64,000 nucleotides of DNA from Ampelomyces quisqualis (Eukaryota; Ascomycota; Dothideomycetes; Pleosporales; Phaeosphaeriaceae). Positions within the stretch are counted from its first letter, which is position 1. Each line of letters opens with the position of its first letter. The stretch spans positions 620,001 through 684,000 of the forward strand of contig JAGTXZ010000021.1 of assembly GCA_018398575.1 (NCBI GenBank). Direction: 5' to 3'. Shown piece by piece: positions 1-12,154 of this stretch. A program made the position numbers and the translations under genes. The notes beneath the pieces are model-generated. The model had not been told where the DNA came from. It ran no database searches and saw nothing but the letters and a program-made list of their open reading frames with translations.

Positions 1-897
1 CGCTCGTGATCGTTTGATCGGTGGCTCCGAGGGCTTGACGGAAGAGTCATGGAATGGTCTGTTTGATGGCAATCTTCGCTGGCGGACGATGAGAGCGATT
101 CAGCCTACGGGATCTGTCGGCATTTTCACATGCCGATCAAGCATGCGTTATCCTTACATATCGGTCTTTCTTCTGCACTTTCTAACTTGTACAGTTATCT
201 TTAATTTGCCATGTAGCGGCGCGAGCGGCAACTTGTTGGGGGGATATATTTTCTTTATGGTGTTCGCGCTTTCCGTCCCTCTAAGTTCTCCTCGAAAGCC
301 CACGATGTCGTTAGCAAGAGGTGGGACAGATTTGCCAACAAGATTGTTCGATCAAAGGCGAGGTCTCGCCCGGCTTTGACAAAGTGCCGAAGAATGCGAC
401 CGGAGGGATAGTGCGTGGCATGCGTGGACTCAAGAGACGTACTCGAGTAACTCGGATCGGCATCCTGTCAGTTCGTGTGCTATGATGAGCCAGGACCTAG
501 GCGGTGTTGTGGACGCAGAGGGGAAGTTGTATGGCACCGGAAATGTTCGAGTGGTTAATATCAGTACGCCATAGCACCGAAGATTCCAGACGCGATGTCG
601 TCGAAGGTATGATTCTCGCAAAGCTAGTTGTTATCCTTCATCACGACTTCCAGACCTAATCCTGACCTAAAGGACATGTAACTAATTGCATGATACATAA
701 GGACGACTAAATGATTGTGGATAAGCACCAAAGTCCGGACAACATCGTGTCGTGTTTCTAGCCACAACTAGCGCATCCCACTAGTCTCAGCCTCACCTCG
801 CTTCTCATCTCACCCCTGCCATTACACTATCCACCAAGCCAAGCTCACATCCGATCCACCACCCACACCTCCAACTTGAACACACCCCATCTTCACA
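1..897. other. Window edge and intergenic DNA upstream of thymidylate kinase
   Basis: No gene can be supported here. An open frame runs on the + strand through roughly the first 380 bases but has no in-frame ATG near its start and no recognisable motif. It could be the tail of a gene lying outside the window, or chance. The last 100 bases before the kinase ATG are C-rich and pyrimidine-rich, which fits a fungal promoter or leader. Confidence 0.4.
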
Positions 898-1668
898 ATG
901 CCCCGAGGCAAGCTCATAGTCTTCGAAGGTCTCGACCGCGCCGGCAAATCCACACAATGCCAACTACTCGTGGAAGTACTACAAAAGTCAGGCAAGAAAG
1001 TGCGACACATGCGATTTCCCGGTAACACAAACTTCTCGAGTAGACGTGTGTTGCGTGCTGACGACAGGGGGGTGTTTGTTAGATAGAACGACGCCAATTG
1101 GGCAGATGATTGACAATTATTTGAGTGGAGCAAGTGATGCAGAAGATCATGTGATCCATCTTCTCTTCAGCGCGAATCGATGGGAAGCAGCGTACGCATA
1201 AAATCAAACAAGTTTTCCTCCTTGCAATTCCGATACTAACAAACTCTCAGCGCATCGATACGAAGCGATTTGCAGTCCGGAACAACGGTAATAATAGACC
1301 GATACTACTACAGCGGTTGCGTATACTCCGCTGCCAAGCACAACCCAGCCATGTCGCTGGAGTGGTGCCGGAAACCTGATGTTGGGCTGCCGAGGCCGGA
1401 TATGTGTGTCTTTTTGGATATTCGTGCAGAGGATGCGGCGAAGAGAGGGGGTTATGGGACGGAAAAGTATGAGAAGAAGGAAATGCAGGATCGGGTGAGG
1501 GAGTTGTTTGAGACGCTGATGGGGCGGAAGGAGGGCGAGGATTTTGTACGGATTGATGCGGGAAAGAATTTGGAAGAGGTGCATGCGAGGGTTAAAGAGG
1601 AAGTTGATAGCTGCATTGAGCACGTTGATGGGGGCAATTTGCCGTTGAGGGTGGTGGAAGAGTGGTGA
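898..1668 (+). CDS. CDC8: Thymidylate kinase (dTMP kinase)
   Basis: Phosphorylates dTMP to dTDP, an essential step of dTTP synthesis for DNA replication. The N-terminus has the P-loop GLDRAGKST (about residues 12-20). The conserved DRTTPIGQ and DRYYYSG motifs follow, then a lid region around RGGYGTEKYEKKE. Three exons are inferred: 898-1021, 1083-1191 and 1251-1668. The first intron ends TTAG, and the second has the branch site CTAAC and ends TCAG. The spliced product is 216 aa, the usual length for fungal Cdc8. Splicing is needed because the unspliced frame stops soon after the P-loop. The gene is tail-to-tail with SLX1, with only 18 bp between the stop codons. Confidence in the family is very high. 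Confidence 0.96.
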
Positions 1669-1686
1669 GAATGCGAAGCCTCATGA

Positions 1687-2775
1687 TTATAATGGTGCGT
1701 CTTCGTCTTGACTCATGTCTTCCATCCATGTCTCGTCCAGATCCTCGCCTTCTTCTTCCATCTCTTGTGCGTCTGTTGTGTCCGTATCCGCGGCGTTGTC
1801 GGCTTTCTTCTTCCGCTTGGGCTTGAACAGTGCCTTGAGCTCTTCTTCACCGTGCGTGCGAAGACTGAGCTCTTTCATCATCGTGGCCCACTCTATAGGA
1901 CTGTGGCATCCAGGACAGGTTCCTTCTATTGGCACGAGTGCATCTAGACCACTGCCCTCTGCAAGGAACTTTTGCGACAAGCAAGGCAGGTGGGATACTG
2001 TCTGGCACGGCTCGACCGGGCAGACGAGTACCAGTGCTTTCGAGAAATGTGCGTCCTTTCTGCATACGCCACATACTCGATAAGGCTCGTCTTCGACAAT
2101 CCATTTTGCCTTTTCGACGTATGGCTTGCAGTCTTCGTATGCGACAGGTATAGATCTAATTACTTCTGGGACGAAGTGTGTGTGCAGCTCGCTTGATACG
2201 TCGCTCGCCACCTTTGGGATCTCGGCCGGGTTCAGCTGTATGGTGATGCTCTTCCTCAGTTTCGTCTCCAGCTTTGCGACATGCCTTTCCCATTGCACGA
2301 ACACATCTAGGGCGAAGAAGCTCAAGCTCAGCGGCCATCGACTGAAGCTGTCCACGCCCAACAGATGGTGCAAGTTTTTCAGCCGCGCTTCTAGCGACAT
2401 GGGCGGCCTCTTCCTTCTCCTGCCCGGCGATGCAGCTTTCCTTCCTTTGTGCAACTCCTCGGCCCTTGCATGCCGCACGTCTTTGTCGATGTGCCGTGTC
2501 GCATGCGTGTTCTGCCACGCCCACTCAAACTGTAGCGCAGCAAACTTTGACGGAAACCCCGTGACGATGCACGTCATCTCCCACGGCCGCTTTCCCTGCA
2601 TTGAAGTTCGTTTTGCGCCACCCTTGCTGGAGCCATTGTGTTGGCCGAGGCGGCGCGCCGGATTGGGTGTGCTGCCGATGTAGTAGGATTTGCGGTTCTT
2701 TGATCGCAGCAAGTAGCAGCAGTAGAAAGCCGGGATAGGTCTGCCTTGGCCCTTGAGGGCTTCGGCCATGATCAT
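1687..2775 (-). CDS. SLX1: Structure-specific endonuclease subunit SLX1 (GIY-YIG nuclease)
   Basis: Catalytic subunit of the SLX1-SLX4 nuclease, which cuts branched DNA such as Holliday junctions and replication forks in the nucleus. Residues about 16-100 form a GIY-YIG fold: CYLLRS, then SYYIGSTPNPARRLGQHNG with the catalytic Tyr and Arg, then a downstream FEWAWQ carrying the metal-binding Glu. Residues about 231-300 form the C-terminal zinc module (CGVCRKD ... CPVEPC ... HLPC ... CPGC) that contacts SLX4 in this family. The tail is acidic. It is a single exon of 362 aa, and the first ATG of an M-I-M start was used. It is divergently arranged with the KDM5 gene across about 720 bp and convergent with CDC8. 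Confidence 0.95.
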   Translation of the reverse strand: MIMAEALKGQGRPIPAFYCCYLLRSKNRKSYYIGSTPNPARRLGQHNGSSKGGAKRTSMQGKRPWEMTCIVTGFPSKFAALQFEWAWQNTHATRHIDKDVRHARAEELHKGRKAASPGRRRKRPPMSLEARLKNLHHLLGVDSFSRWPLSLSFFALDVFVQWERHVAKLETKLRKSITIQLNPAEIPKVASDVSSELHTHFVPEVIRSIPVAYEDCKPYVEKAKWIVEDEPYRVCGVCRKDAHFSKALVLVCPVEPCQTVSHLPCLSQKFLAEGSGLDALVPIEGTCPGCHSPIEWATMMKELSLRTHGEEELKALFKPKRKKKADNAADTDTTDAQEMEEEGEDLDETWMEDMSQDEDAPL

Positions 2776-3499
2776 GAGGTGCGGTCGGTGTTATTGCGAC
2801 CTACCAAGTATGTACGGAGTAGGGCTGCTGGGGGTGAGATGGGGCGAGATGTGATTGGCTGTGTAGGCACCCTTGCCGGCAAACCTCAGGTCTGCTGCAG
2901 ACAAGCAGTCCCGAGCCAGCTGCTTGTTGCAAAGAATCAAGCAGTACCAAGACGGACAGTGAGCCGAGCCCTGTTTGCTCTTTCATGAATCCGAGTTTGG
3001 AAATAATGAGTAGGCCCAATGTGTGCAGTGCAGTCTTGCGGTATGGTCCGGCGTGTTCTTGACGTGATGATTGAGCTGTCTGGGGCCTAGGCGTTAGTTA
3101 CCTAGCATTAGCGAGCGGGAAGGGCAGCTCCTCCGCTTTGCTGCACCTGCGACTCCCTCCTCGCTCCACCACACATCGCCCGCACCCGACCACCAGCACT
3201 CTGGCTCGACGACGACATCCGGTACCGAGCTGCCGCGACCGCCCGGCATCCACTCGCTTCATCCAGCGCTCACGTGCCCCGAATATATCGCCCCGGGCGC
3301 ATTCGCAGTCGCCTGCCCTCTGGACAAGTCCCATGCCGAGACATATGCCTCTCCGATAACTGCCTCGACCGAACGGAACTACCTGGACGGCTGCCCTCCC
3401 CACCGCTCCAGACTGCTTTTTTCTTCGTTTTTTCTTCGTTACTAAACTGCCAGGAGCGTCGGGCCGGCAGTAGCGCCGGTGCAGCGGTTGAGGTGTGCC
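2776..3499. promoter_or_regulatory. Divergent intergenic region between SLX1 and the KDM5-type demethylase
   Basis: This stretch of about 720 bp separates two genes transcribed away from each other, so it must hold both promoters. One TACGGAGTAG copy of the dispersed motif lies at 2813-2822. The half nearest the demethylase is strongly C/T-rich, with CTTTTTTCTTCGTTTTTTC at about 3414-3434, typical of fungal leaders. No TATA box or specific operator is claimed. Confidence 0.5.
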
Positions 3500-6400
3500 A
3501 TGGTCGACTTTGTGCCTCAAGGTGGGCCCCCGACGGGCGCCACTCTGGCCACTTTCCGAGTCGCTGGAGACAGCGGGATGCAGGATGGAGCACCTCCAGC
3601 ACTCTCTAGATCGAGGATGGCGGCTGGTGCGATGCCGCCTGCCAATGGCGCCCAGACGAACGGCATGGTCACGGTTCCTTTGAGCTCGCGTAGGGCGCAG
3701 CCGCTGGACCTCGCGACCGTCGAGCGCAAAGGCTATGGAGCCCCAAACGATCTACCGCCCAAGCCGAATCGCATGTTTGGCCTGTTGGAAGCGCCCACCT
3801 ATCGCCCGTCTACAGAAGAGTTCAAGGACCCGGTGCAGTACATTGCAAGCATTCGCGAAGAAGCGCAGAAGTTTGGCATTGTCAAAATCATGCCGCCCGA
3901 CAGCTGGAAGATGCCCTTTGCCATTGACACGGAGCGCTTCCACTTTCGCACGCGGCGGCAAGAGCTCAACTCTGTTGAAGGAGGAACACGTGCCAACCTC
4001 AACTATCTGGACCAACTGGCCAAGTTCCACAAACAGCACGGACACAGCCTCACGCGCTTCCCTAGTGTTGACAAGCGACCCCTGGATCTGTACAAGCTCA
4101 AAAAGGCTGTCGAGACCAGGGGGGGCTTCGAGCGCGTTTGCAAGCAGAAGAAGTGGGCCGAAATTGGACGAGATCTCGGCTACAGTGGCAAGATAATGTC
4201 TTCGCTGTCGACTTCACTCAAGAACTCTTACCAGAAGTGGCTCCATCCGTATGAAGAATACCTGCGTGTTGTAAAGCCTGGCGTTCAACAAATGCTCGAG
4301 TTTGAACATGGTGGCCCCTTCACACCCTCGCCCGCTCATTCGCCTATGAAGAAATCCGCGCATGGCACGCCTCTTGCGAATGCTCATGACTCCCCCGCAA
4401 GGAGGGCATCGGTAGCTCTCAATGCGACGCTTCATGGTGATGTTGCGCCGACCCCACATGCTGAATCGCCACAGCCGGCCATGTCGACGGGCTTCACACC
4501 AGTCAATGCTGGAGGCTTCACGGCAGTAAACACACAAACACGCCAAGGCACCCCATCACAACCCACGGCATCTGCGTCTTTTGTTGCTGTCAACACGCCA
4601 AACGGAATCCATCGCGAACATAATGATTCACGTACTGCCACACCTTTGCGCAACGGCCCCAGCCCCATGATATCTGCACACAACACTCCGGACCTGCGAC
4701 CGACTGCGCTTGGCCTGACGCCGTTGTCAAATGGCCAAATGTTCAACCAGCTGAAGCGGACACTCTCCCAAGACGCCGAAGACAGCTCCGCCGGCGATGC
4801 AGACGACAACGGGCGACGTAGTAAGCGGCTAAAGAAAGGTAAGCCCACTTTCACACGTAGCTTCGCTCCACCTGCCGTCGAAACAGGCATGTCGTGTCAT
4901 TGCGTCTGTTCTGACACAGGCACGTGTGAGACGAGGGCGGCAGGCTTCATTGGGTGGTGGGACTCCCTCGCTAACGCAACATGCTGCAGATGCGGCGCCC
5001 ACCGTTGCTGGCTCGCACATGACACAGCCGCGCCAATCCACTCCCGGCTCTACCTTCTACCCCCGCGCACGTGCGGCGGATGAACGACCAGGAGATGTAA
5101 GTGTAGTAGCATAAGAAGAAGACGCACCGCGCTGATCATTCACGTTAGCGATGCGAAACCTGCGGCACCGACAATGATCCATCCAACATATTGCTATGCG
5201 ACAGTTGCGATTCTGGCTATCATGGCTACTGCCTCGACCCACCCATCAAGGGCATCCCCGCATACGACTGGCATTGTGCCCGATGCCTTGTCGGCACTGG
5301 CGAGTTTGGCTTTGAAGAGGGCGGCGTTTATTCACTGAAGCAGTTCCAAGAGAAGGCACACAACTTCAAACAAACACATTTCGCTAACAAGACGCCCTTC
5401 GATCCCGTCACCAACGCGCAGAAGCTGGTTACCGAAGACGACGTGGAGCGCGAGTTTTGGAGGTCGGTCGGAAACCTCACCGAAACCATTGAAGTGGAAT
5501 ACGGAGCGGACGTTCACTCGACGACACACGGCAGCGGATTCCCAACCATTGAGAAGAACCCTCGCGATCCATATTCCACCGACCCTTGGAACCTCAACAT
5601 ACTTCCCTACACTCCCGACTCGCTCTTTCGTCACATCAAGTCCGATATCTCAGGCATGACAGTACCTTGGCTCTACGTGGGTATGGTTTTCTCCACCTTC
5701 TGCTGGCATGCCGAGGATCACTACACCTACTCAGCAAACTATCAACACTTTGGTGCTACCAAGACATGGTACGGTATTCCTGCTGAAGATGCAGACAAGT
5801 TCGAGCAAGCCATGCGCGAGGCCGTCCCGGAATTGTTTGAGTCGCAGCCAGACCTCCTCTTCCAGCTCGTCACTTTGTTAACCCCGGAACAACTCCAGAA
5901 AGCTGGCGTCAGAGTCTATGCACTAGATCAACGGGCTGGTGAGTTTGTTATCACGTTCCCTCAGGCCTATCATGCTGGTTTCAACCACGGTTTCAACGTA
6001 AACGAGGCTGTCAACTTTGCGCCTCCCGACTGGGAGCCTTTTGGCGAGCACGGCGTACAGCGCCTCCGTGACTACCGTCGACAGCCATGCTTCTCACACG
6101 ACGAATTGCTGTTGGCAGCAGCGTCCCGCAAAGACACTACTATCAAGATTGCGAAGTGGCTCGGGCCAGCATTGGAACGTGCACGCAATCGCGAATTCGG
6201 GGTACGAGCTGCCTTCTTAGCGAAACACAAAGCTGCCAAAGAGCATGTCTGCAAGATTGATGGCATGGGTGAGTCTGGAGGACAGTGCGAATTGGAGCAT
6301 ATCATCGATGACACCGACATACATGAGGATGAGCTACTTTGTACCTTCTGTAAAGGCTACAGCTATCTGTCTCGCTTCTACTGCCGCAACAACAAGAAGG

Positions 6401-8779
6401 TTGTCTGCCTGGAGCATGCCGGATGGTATGAGTGCTGCCCTAGCAGCCAGGAAAGAGATCGCTACTCCGGTGCTCGGGGCGAGCATTTACTCATATATCG
6501 CTTGACCGACGACGCTCTTGGCGCCATTGTCCAGAAGATCGTCGACAAAGCAGGCACCCCAGAAGTATGGGAACAGAAGCTGGAAGCGCTCTTGTCCGAA
6601 GGTCCACAACCGCAACTCAAATCCTTGCGCTCACTCCTCAACGAGGGAGAAAAGATAGACTGGGATCTGCCTGGCTTACCGGATCTGAAAGACTTCGTGG
6701 ATAAGTGCCAGGAAGTCTCTGATACTGCCGTCAACTATATCACTCGGAAACAGCAGAATCGTCGAAAGAACGAACGAGTCTGGAAGGGGCGAGGCGCAGC
6801 CAGCAAGTTGTCAGCCGCAGCTGAAGCAGACGAAAAAGAGCGCGAGTACCGCAGCGTAGACAAAATCACAAAGCTCCTCAAACAGGCCAAAGAACTCGGG
6901 TTCGACTGCCCAGAGATCGCTTCCCTGCGCGAACGTGCTCAGAGCATTGCTGAATATCAAGAAAAGGCTCGAGCAGTTCTTCGTGAACGACCAAGCCAAA
7001 AGAGCGTCACCCGACTTGACGAACTCCTCGAGGAAGGCAAAGGATTCAATGTAGATCTTCCAGATTTGGAGGCGCTTGAAAAAGTCGTGCAGCAGCTCAA
7101 GTGGCTTCAAGAAACCGAAGACTTCAAGTTCAAGCAGGCAACCACCCTGAAGGAAGTCAGCGAGCTCATCACACGGGGTGCAGAGATTGGCATACCCGAT
7201 AACCACCCCGAGATACAATACCTCCAGAGCAAGAGAGAACAGGGTGAGTTCTGGGAGACAAAAGCCAAAGAACTCATGGCAGTCGAGAACGTTCACTACC
7301 AACAACTTGACGCTTTGTCCAAACAAGCCACCAGTCTGCCGGTCACCCCCGAGACCCGCGCTGCGGTCGATGCAATTCTGAAGAAGCAACGAGACGCACA
7401 GGACCTGATCATGTCTCTGTACGAGCGCAGTAAGAATCCAGACTTCTCGCAACGGCCAAAGTACATGGAGGTTCGCACTGCCATGGAGGGTTTGAGTGTA
7501 TTGAATAGTAAGCCACCCGGTACTATTGACCTCGAGAAAGAGCAGAAGCGTCACGAGGACTGGATGCGAACTGGCAAGAAGCTGTTTGGCAAGGCCAACG
7601 CACCTCTGCATATTCTTCACGCCCACATGAAGCAAGTTGATGAGCGAAACCAGTCTTGCTTTGATCTCTCGGATCAGCCGAGAATGCCTGTGGAACCGGC
7701 ATCCCGCGAGCAAACACCTGTAGACGAAGACAACGTAGAAGGGTCTGGCTCGAACAGGGGTGTCTTCTGCATCTGTCGTCAGAAAGAGGCTGGTATGATG
7801 ATTGAGTGTGAATTGTGTCACGAGTGGTAAGTTGCCACGGGGACAACCGATATCACGGCCGCTAACTATGATTAGGTACCATGGCAAATGCTTGAAGATT
7901 GCGCGTGGCAAGGTCAAGGAAGACGACAAGTACACTTGTCCAATCTGCGACTACCGAGTCAAGATTCCTCGTGATGCTACTCGGCCGAAACTCGAGGACC
8001 TACAGACATGGCAAGATATGCTGCCCAATCTACCGTTCCAGCCCGAAGAAGAAGAAACACTTGAGTCTCTCATAAGTCATGGGACGAAATTCCGTGAGTA
8101 TGTTGCACAGTACATCAACCCACTGATGTCCAGCCCTGATGAGCTCATTACCCAGCGCTTCTATTTGCGGAAGCTAGAGGGTGCAGAGATCCTCCTCGCC
8201 AATGAGATCAACTTCTTCCGGCAGGAATTGCACAAGTGGGCACCGGTCGCTCCAACACCACCACCTATTCTACAGGTTTCTTTATCTACTCGCAAGCCAC
8301 GGCCAACCAAACAGCAAAAGCTCATGAGTTCGTTGGGCATCACTAATCCAGAAGATCTGCCACCGCATCTAAAGCCCAAGATACCTCAATTTCAGAAGGA
8401 CTACTTGGCCAGGACACAACCTAGGGCACATGATCCCAACAAGCCTCAAATTCAGCCTGCTTCCAATACCCCACCAGGCGAACCTAAACGTAGTGGATAT
8501 GGGGACGGCGAGTACTTCAACACAGCGACCACGTCTGCGTACAACAACTCGCCCACCTTCGCCACAAATGCCCCACTCGGCTTTGATGGTGGCAGCTCAA
8601 TCGCCCCAATTGATCCAGGTCTATTCGAGACATCAGGGCCAGCACCGACCAGCCCGATGCAAGATCCTTTCAAGAGCTCTGGCAGTGGTCACGAGATGTT
8701 CGGCGAAACCATGGACATGGGTGGCGGCCAAGTGGAAGAAGCGTTGGCCGCCACGGAAGGCAACAGCTACATGGATTAG
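3500..8779 (+). CDS. JmjC histone H3K4 demethylase, KDM5/JARID1/Lid2 type
   Basis: Predicted nuclear enzyme that removes methyl groups from histone H3 lysine 4, using Fe(II) and 2-oxoglutarate. Domain order is that of KDM5: JmjN (about residues 98-140), ARID DNA-binding domain (about 163-255), PHD finger (about 483-530, CETCGTDND ... CDSCDSGYHGYC), JmjC (about 620-790), C5HC2 zinc finger (about 878-930), a long helical PLU-1 region and a last PHD finger (about 1355-1405). Iron ligands are visible in CWHAEDH and in HAGFNHGFN. Four exons fit: 3500-4838, 4990-5096, 5149-7826 and 7876-8779, giving about 1675 aa. The start is the first in-frame ATG (context GCCATGG). Open frame extends a few codons upstream without ATG, and 3617 is another possible start. 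The introns at 4839 and 5097 are needed to rebuild the first PHD finger. Confidence 0.94.
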
Positions 8780-9301
8780 TAGACCATGTTGCTAGATCTT
8801 CTCTGTGCGACCCCAATCAACATGATCGCCCCTCTGGCGGAACATGATATAACGACATCTCGGACTCTATATCGATATGCATATTCAGTACTCAGGAAGT
8901 AGGTTCATCACCGTTCCATCGGCTCATCCTACACATTATTTGTTTCTGTATTACGCGGGGTCGAAGCGGGTAGCTATCTCGTCACAGTCCGGAAACCTTA
9001 CAAAAGCCACAGTTGCTGCATTATGGTGGGTGTTATGGTGCTAAGGTGCATACCACCAGGTTCTAATACCAATCGCATGGAGTGTGGAAAGGACCTGTTG
9101 TATTCTATTTAGATGACAAATGATCAATCAACATATTGCAACCCTACTGGGCGCCATTATTTGTGCATGTCTTGAGAACTGATGACGAGGATCAATCTTG
9201 GTTCGCGCTAAGTACCCACCAGGATTAGCGGGGTTTGCGAAGAAGAAAGTTGATTGACGAATTACTACTCCAAGACCGCTTCTGGACGACGACACTTCAC
9301 A
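8780..9301. other. Intergenic region between the KDM5 gene and OXA1
   Basis: About 520 bp with no supported gene. It should hold the 3' UTR of the demethylase gene and the OXA1 promoter. I see no repeat or RNA gene in it. Confidence 0.5.
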
Positions 9302-11213
9302 ATGCTGCCGAGTAGAGGGCTGCGGCCCGCCCGGTTATCCCCTCTGAGCTCGCAACAATCAACTTTATTGCGCTCCAACACGTCAAGGAAGGTGCGCATC
9401 ACATCTCCGCCTTACCTCCGCATATGTCGCATTCGATACCTGTTCTACGTCCACAACATCTCGGCCTTGCTTTGCCGTCGCTTCAATCATTCATTCAGGA
9501 GAGAAACCCATGGCAGCTAGCTGACGCGTGATATCAGTTTTCGTCTCTTCCCCGAACCGCCGGTCTCTCCGCACCGTCATGTCGAGCGAGCCCGCTACAG
9601 TCGGTTAGATGGCGAACAGGCGTGAACGGCCATCCCCACATTGTCATAATGGCGTCTTCTGTCCGTTATGGTTCCTGGTATGCTCCCTGGAGTTGGGGCA
9701 AGTCGAGCCCTCCAACGAGCGAAACACTCTCTGGAGCCGAACAAGTCCCAGTCGCCGACCTCTCCACCGGTCCCGTCTCGAATCCTGTCTCGCAGCACAT
9801 CGAGCCCGCCGTCACATGGTCAAAACCAGAGCTCGCTCCCGCCGGGACTGACAGGGCCCCAGTGGTCAATAGTACATCGGATGCTACGGGCACAGCCGCA
9901 GACGCGTCAGCTGCTGTCAACGACTCCAAGACAATCGACGACCTTCTTGGCCTCGAGCCCGCAAAGGATATCATCCCCCGAGCCGAGATCGATCCCACTG
10001 TCCTCATAGATCATGCTGGTAACTTGAAGGAGCTGGGGCTGGACTACGGGTACGGTATGACAACTGTGTTCGAGAGGACAATCGAGCAGATTTACTTGAA
10101 CTCCGGTTGGGGTTGGGCAGGCTCAATCATGGCAGCTGGTGTGGCTGTGCGATGCGTTACCTTTTTCTTCCAGGCGCTCACTTCCGATAAGATGGCGGTG
10201 TTGGCGTCACTCAAGCCTCTTACGGAGCCCCTTCAAAAGAAGTTGGAAGCGGCGATTGCACGGGGCGACAAGCAACAGGCACAGACTTACAAGATGCAGC
10301 AAGCACAGATCATGAAACCGCACATGGGGGGCGTATTCTCCATGGGAGGATTCATGGTTATGCAGATGTGGGTCGGTTTCAGTGTTTTCAGATGTCTTCG
10401 AGCAATGGGCGAGCTGCCTGTCCCTGGGATGGCTTCAGATGGCTTCTTGTGGTTCAGTGACCTCACCACCCGCGATCCCTACTTCCTTCTTCCCGCAGCT
10501 ACCACTGCTATTTTCTACGCCATATTCAGGGTATGACCATGAGCGTTACTGTTCCGTGTTGTAGCTAACATGAACATCAGACTGGTGGTGAAACCGGAGT
10601 GTCAGCTGATGGTGGCTCCCGCCAGACACTCATGAAGGGTATGTCCTTCCTTATTGGCTTTGTCACCGCCTTCCAACCCGCAGGACTTCAACTCTACTTC
10701 CTTGTGCAAGGTATCCTAGGTGCGGGTACTGGCTGGGCTCTGCGCCAAAACAGGTTCCGTAACTTTCTCCACATTCGCCCACTCCCCAGTCCAGAGAGCC
10801 AGGAGATGTACTCCAGAGTCGTCAAAGGCGAACTGAAGCTTTCCGATATCAAGGGCCCAAATGGCAAGGTTCGCTACCAAGCCCCTCGCCAACATACCAA
10901 TGTTGGTACGCTTCCAGGAATCAGAATCAAGGGCGACACTGTGATACCCGCCCACCTCAAGGCCGATGCTCGTACCACGATTGACGCAGAGCGACCAGAC
11001 CGCGACGCTGATTTCGAAGAAGGTCCGAAGGGCACAATGAGGCAAAAGATGGACTACTACAGGAGGAACTACCGCCTTGCGTTTATTGCTAGGCGCTTGG
11101 GAGCCAGGTTTGGGATAGTGATGTCTAAAGACACGGAGGCGCAGCAGAAGAGGAAGGCCAGGGCAGAGCAGTATGAAATTGAGAGGAAGAGAAGGTTCAT
11201 GAATAGGAAGTAG
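9302..11213 (+). CDS. OXA1: Mitochondrial inner-membrane insertase OXA1 (YidC/Oxa1/Alb3 family)
   Basis: Inserts mitochondrially encoded and some imported proteins into the inner membrane and binds the mitoribosome through its C-terminal tail. Exon 1 (9302-9391) encodes an Arg/Ser-rich presequence beginning MLPSRGLRPARLSPLSS. A 146-nt intron then joins to 9538-10530, and a short intron (branch CTAAC, end ATCAG) leads to 10581-11213, for about 571 aa. Family signatures are RYGSWYAPWSW near the N-terminus, YGYGMTTVFERTIEQIY, membrane segments around GWGWAGSIMAAGVAVR and GGFMVMQMWVGFSVF, and GMSFLIGFVTAFQPAGLQLY before the last helix. The tail is basic (KRKARAEQYEIERKRR), as expected for ribosome contact. 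The 9302 start is favoured over downstream ATGs because it restores a targeting sequence. Confidence 0.94.
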
Positions 11214-11569
11214 ACTTTCTTCTTGGCTGTTAGACATGTATTTGTATGATATGGAAGGGCCTCTTCAATCTTGTTTTCGCAGCCGAGACGAGACATGATT
11301 GTATAGTGCCAAGTACAGGTATCGATGCATGCTCGTAGGGGAGTAGTCGACATGTGGCACAGGTTCGTAGTCATTGGGCATGCATGGTATGTTTGCGGCT
11401 TGCGTTATGCTAGTCACACGCTCATACACATTATTTGCCCTGTGGACTCATGGTGGCATAATCCCTTCCCACTCGGCCGCCATATTAATCCCACACCTCT
11501 CTCACTCCATGGAAGTATACATATCCATCTCGCTCCCATCCCTCCGTCTCCGCTCAACCGGATCAGCCC
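11214..11569. other. Convergent intergenic region, OXA1 and MIM1-like 3' ends
   Basis: About 355 bp lying between two converging genes, so it should hold both 3' UTRs. No further gene is evident. Confidence 0.4.
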
Positions 11570-11977
11570 TCATTTCCACGCCCGGCCCCACCCGTCTCGC
11601 ATCCCCTCTATGCGCAGGGAAAATCTACACCCCCCCAGGATTTCATTAGCATGGTATTCCCCAGGGTCTTGGTGGTTTTTTTTTTCATTCCAAAACATCG
11701 ATCGTACCTTGGTCCCACTCCACCCCAATCTGTACGCAGCTTCGTTCGCCACGAGCTCTCCGAAGCCTAGCATCAGCCCGTTGACAAAGGGTAAGAGCAG
11801 GTTTATAGCTGCGCCGCGCACGAGGCCCCAGAGCGTCAGCGGCTTGTAGAGGATGAGCGGCGAGGAGGAGGCGGGGGAGGAGGCGGGGGAGGAGGCGGAG
11901 GCGGAATTGTTGTAGTTTTCCGAGTCGGAGGCGATGGTTATGCCCGAGGCGTCGAGGTGGGTGGGGGGGTCGTCCAT
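11570..11977 (-). CDS. MIM1: Mitochondrial outer-membrane import factor, MIM1/TOM13-like
   Basis: MIM1 promotes insertion of helical proteins into the mitochondrial outer membrane and assembly of the TOM complex. The protein is short (about 135 aa unspliced), with a Ser/Ala-rich N-terminus and one hydrophobic core in LVRGAAINLLLPFVNGLMLG, followed by FGELVANEAAYRLGW, the characteristic block of this family. The ATG encoding MDDPPTH was used because frame further upstream reads into the leader. The last 30 codons look non-conserved and include an A-run. A GTACGA donor after GTK, a CTAATG branch site and a CATAG acceptor could remove them and give a short tail ending at about 11563. It is divergent from SHP1 (about 180 bp apart). 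Confidence 0.75.
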   Translation of the reverse strand: MDDPPTHLDASGITIASDSENYNNSASASSPASSPASSSPLILYKPLTLWGLVRGAAINLLLPFVNGLMLGFGELVANEAAYRLGWSGTKVRSMFWNEKKNHQDPGEYHANEILGGCRFSLRIEGMRDGWGRAWK

Positions 11978-12154
11978 GGTGTGGTGGTGGTGAACGGGGG
12001 TGTTGACTACCACTTGGGATAGACAGTACCTATCGACGTCAGCCGCAACGCCCCCACCTCGCCAGCCCTGGAGAGCTCCCGCCACTTTCTCGCCGAGCCT
12101 CACAACCACAACCACCGCTCAACCTAGCCCGATCTTGAGCACCATCGGCCTGAT

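Noticed and set aside
14..379. Protein-coding gene at the left edge
   Set aside because: The frame opens with TTG, has no motif and could be chance. I cannot tell whether it is the tail of an external gene.
3479..3499. Start of the KDM5-type protein at 3479
   Set aside because: That codon is GTG, not ATG. The first in-frame ATG is 3500, in good context, upstream of all domains.
6811..7935. Long minus-strand open frame opposite the demethylase gene
   Set aside because: It lies antisense to the conserved PLU-1 region, has no family motif and reflects codon bias of the real gene.
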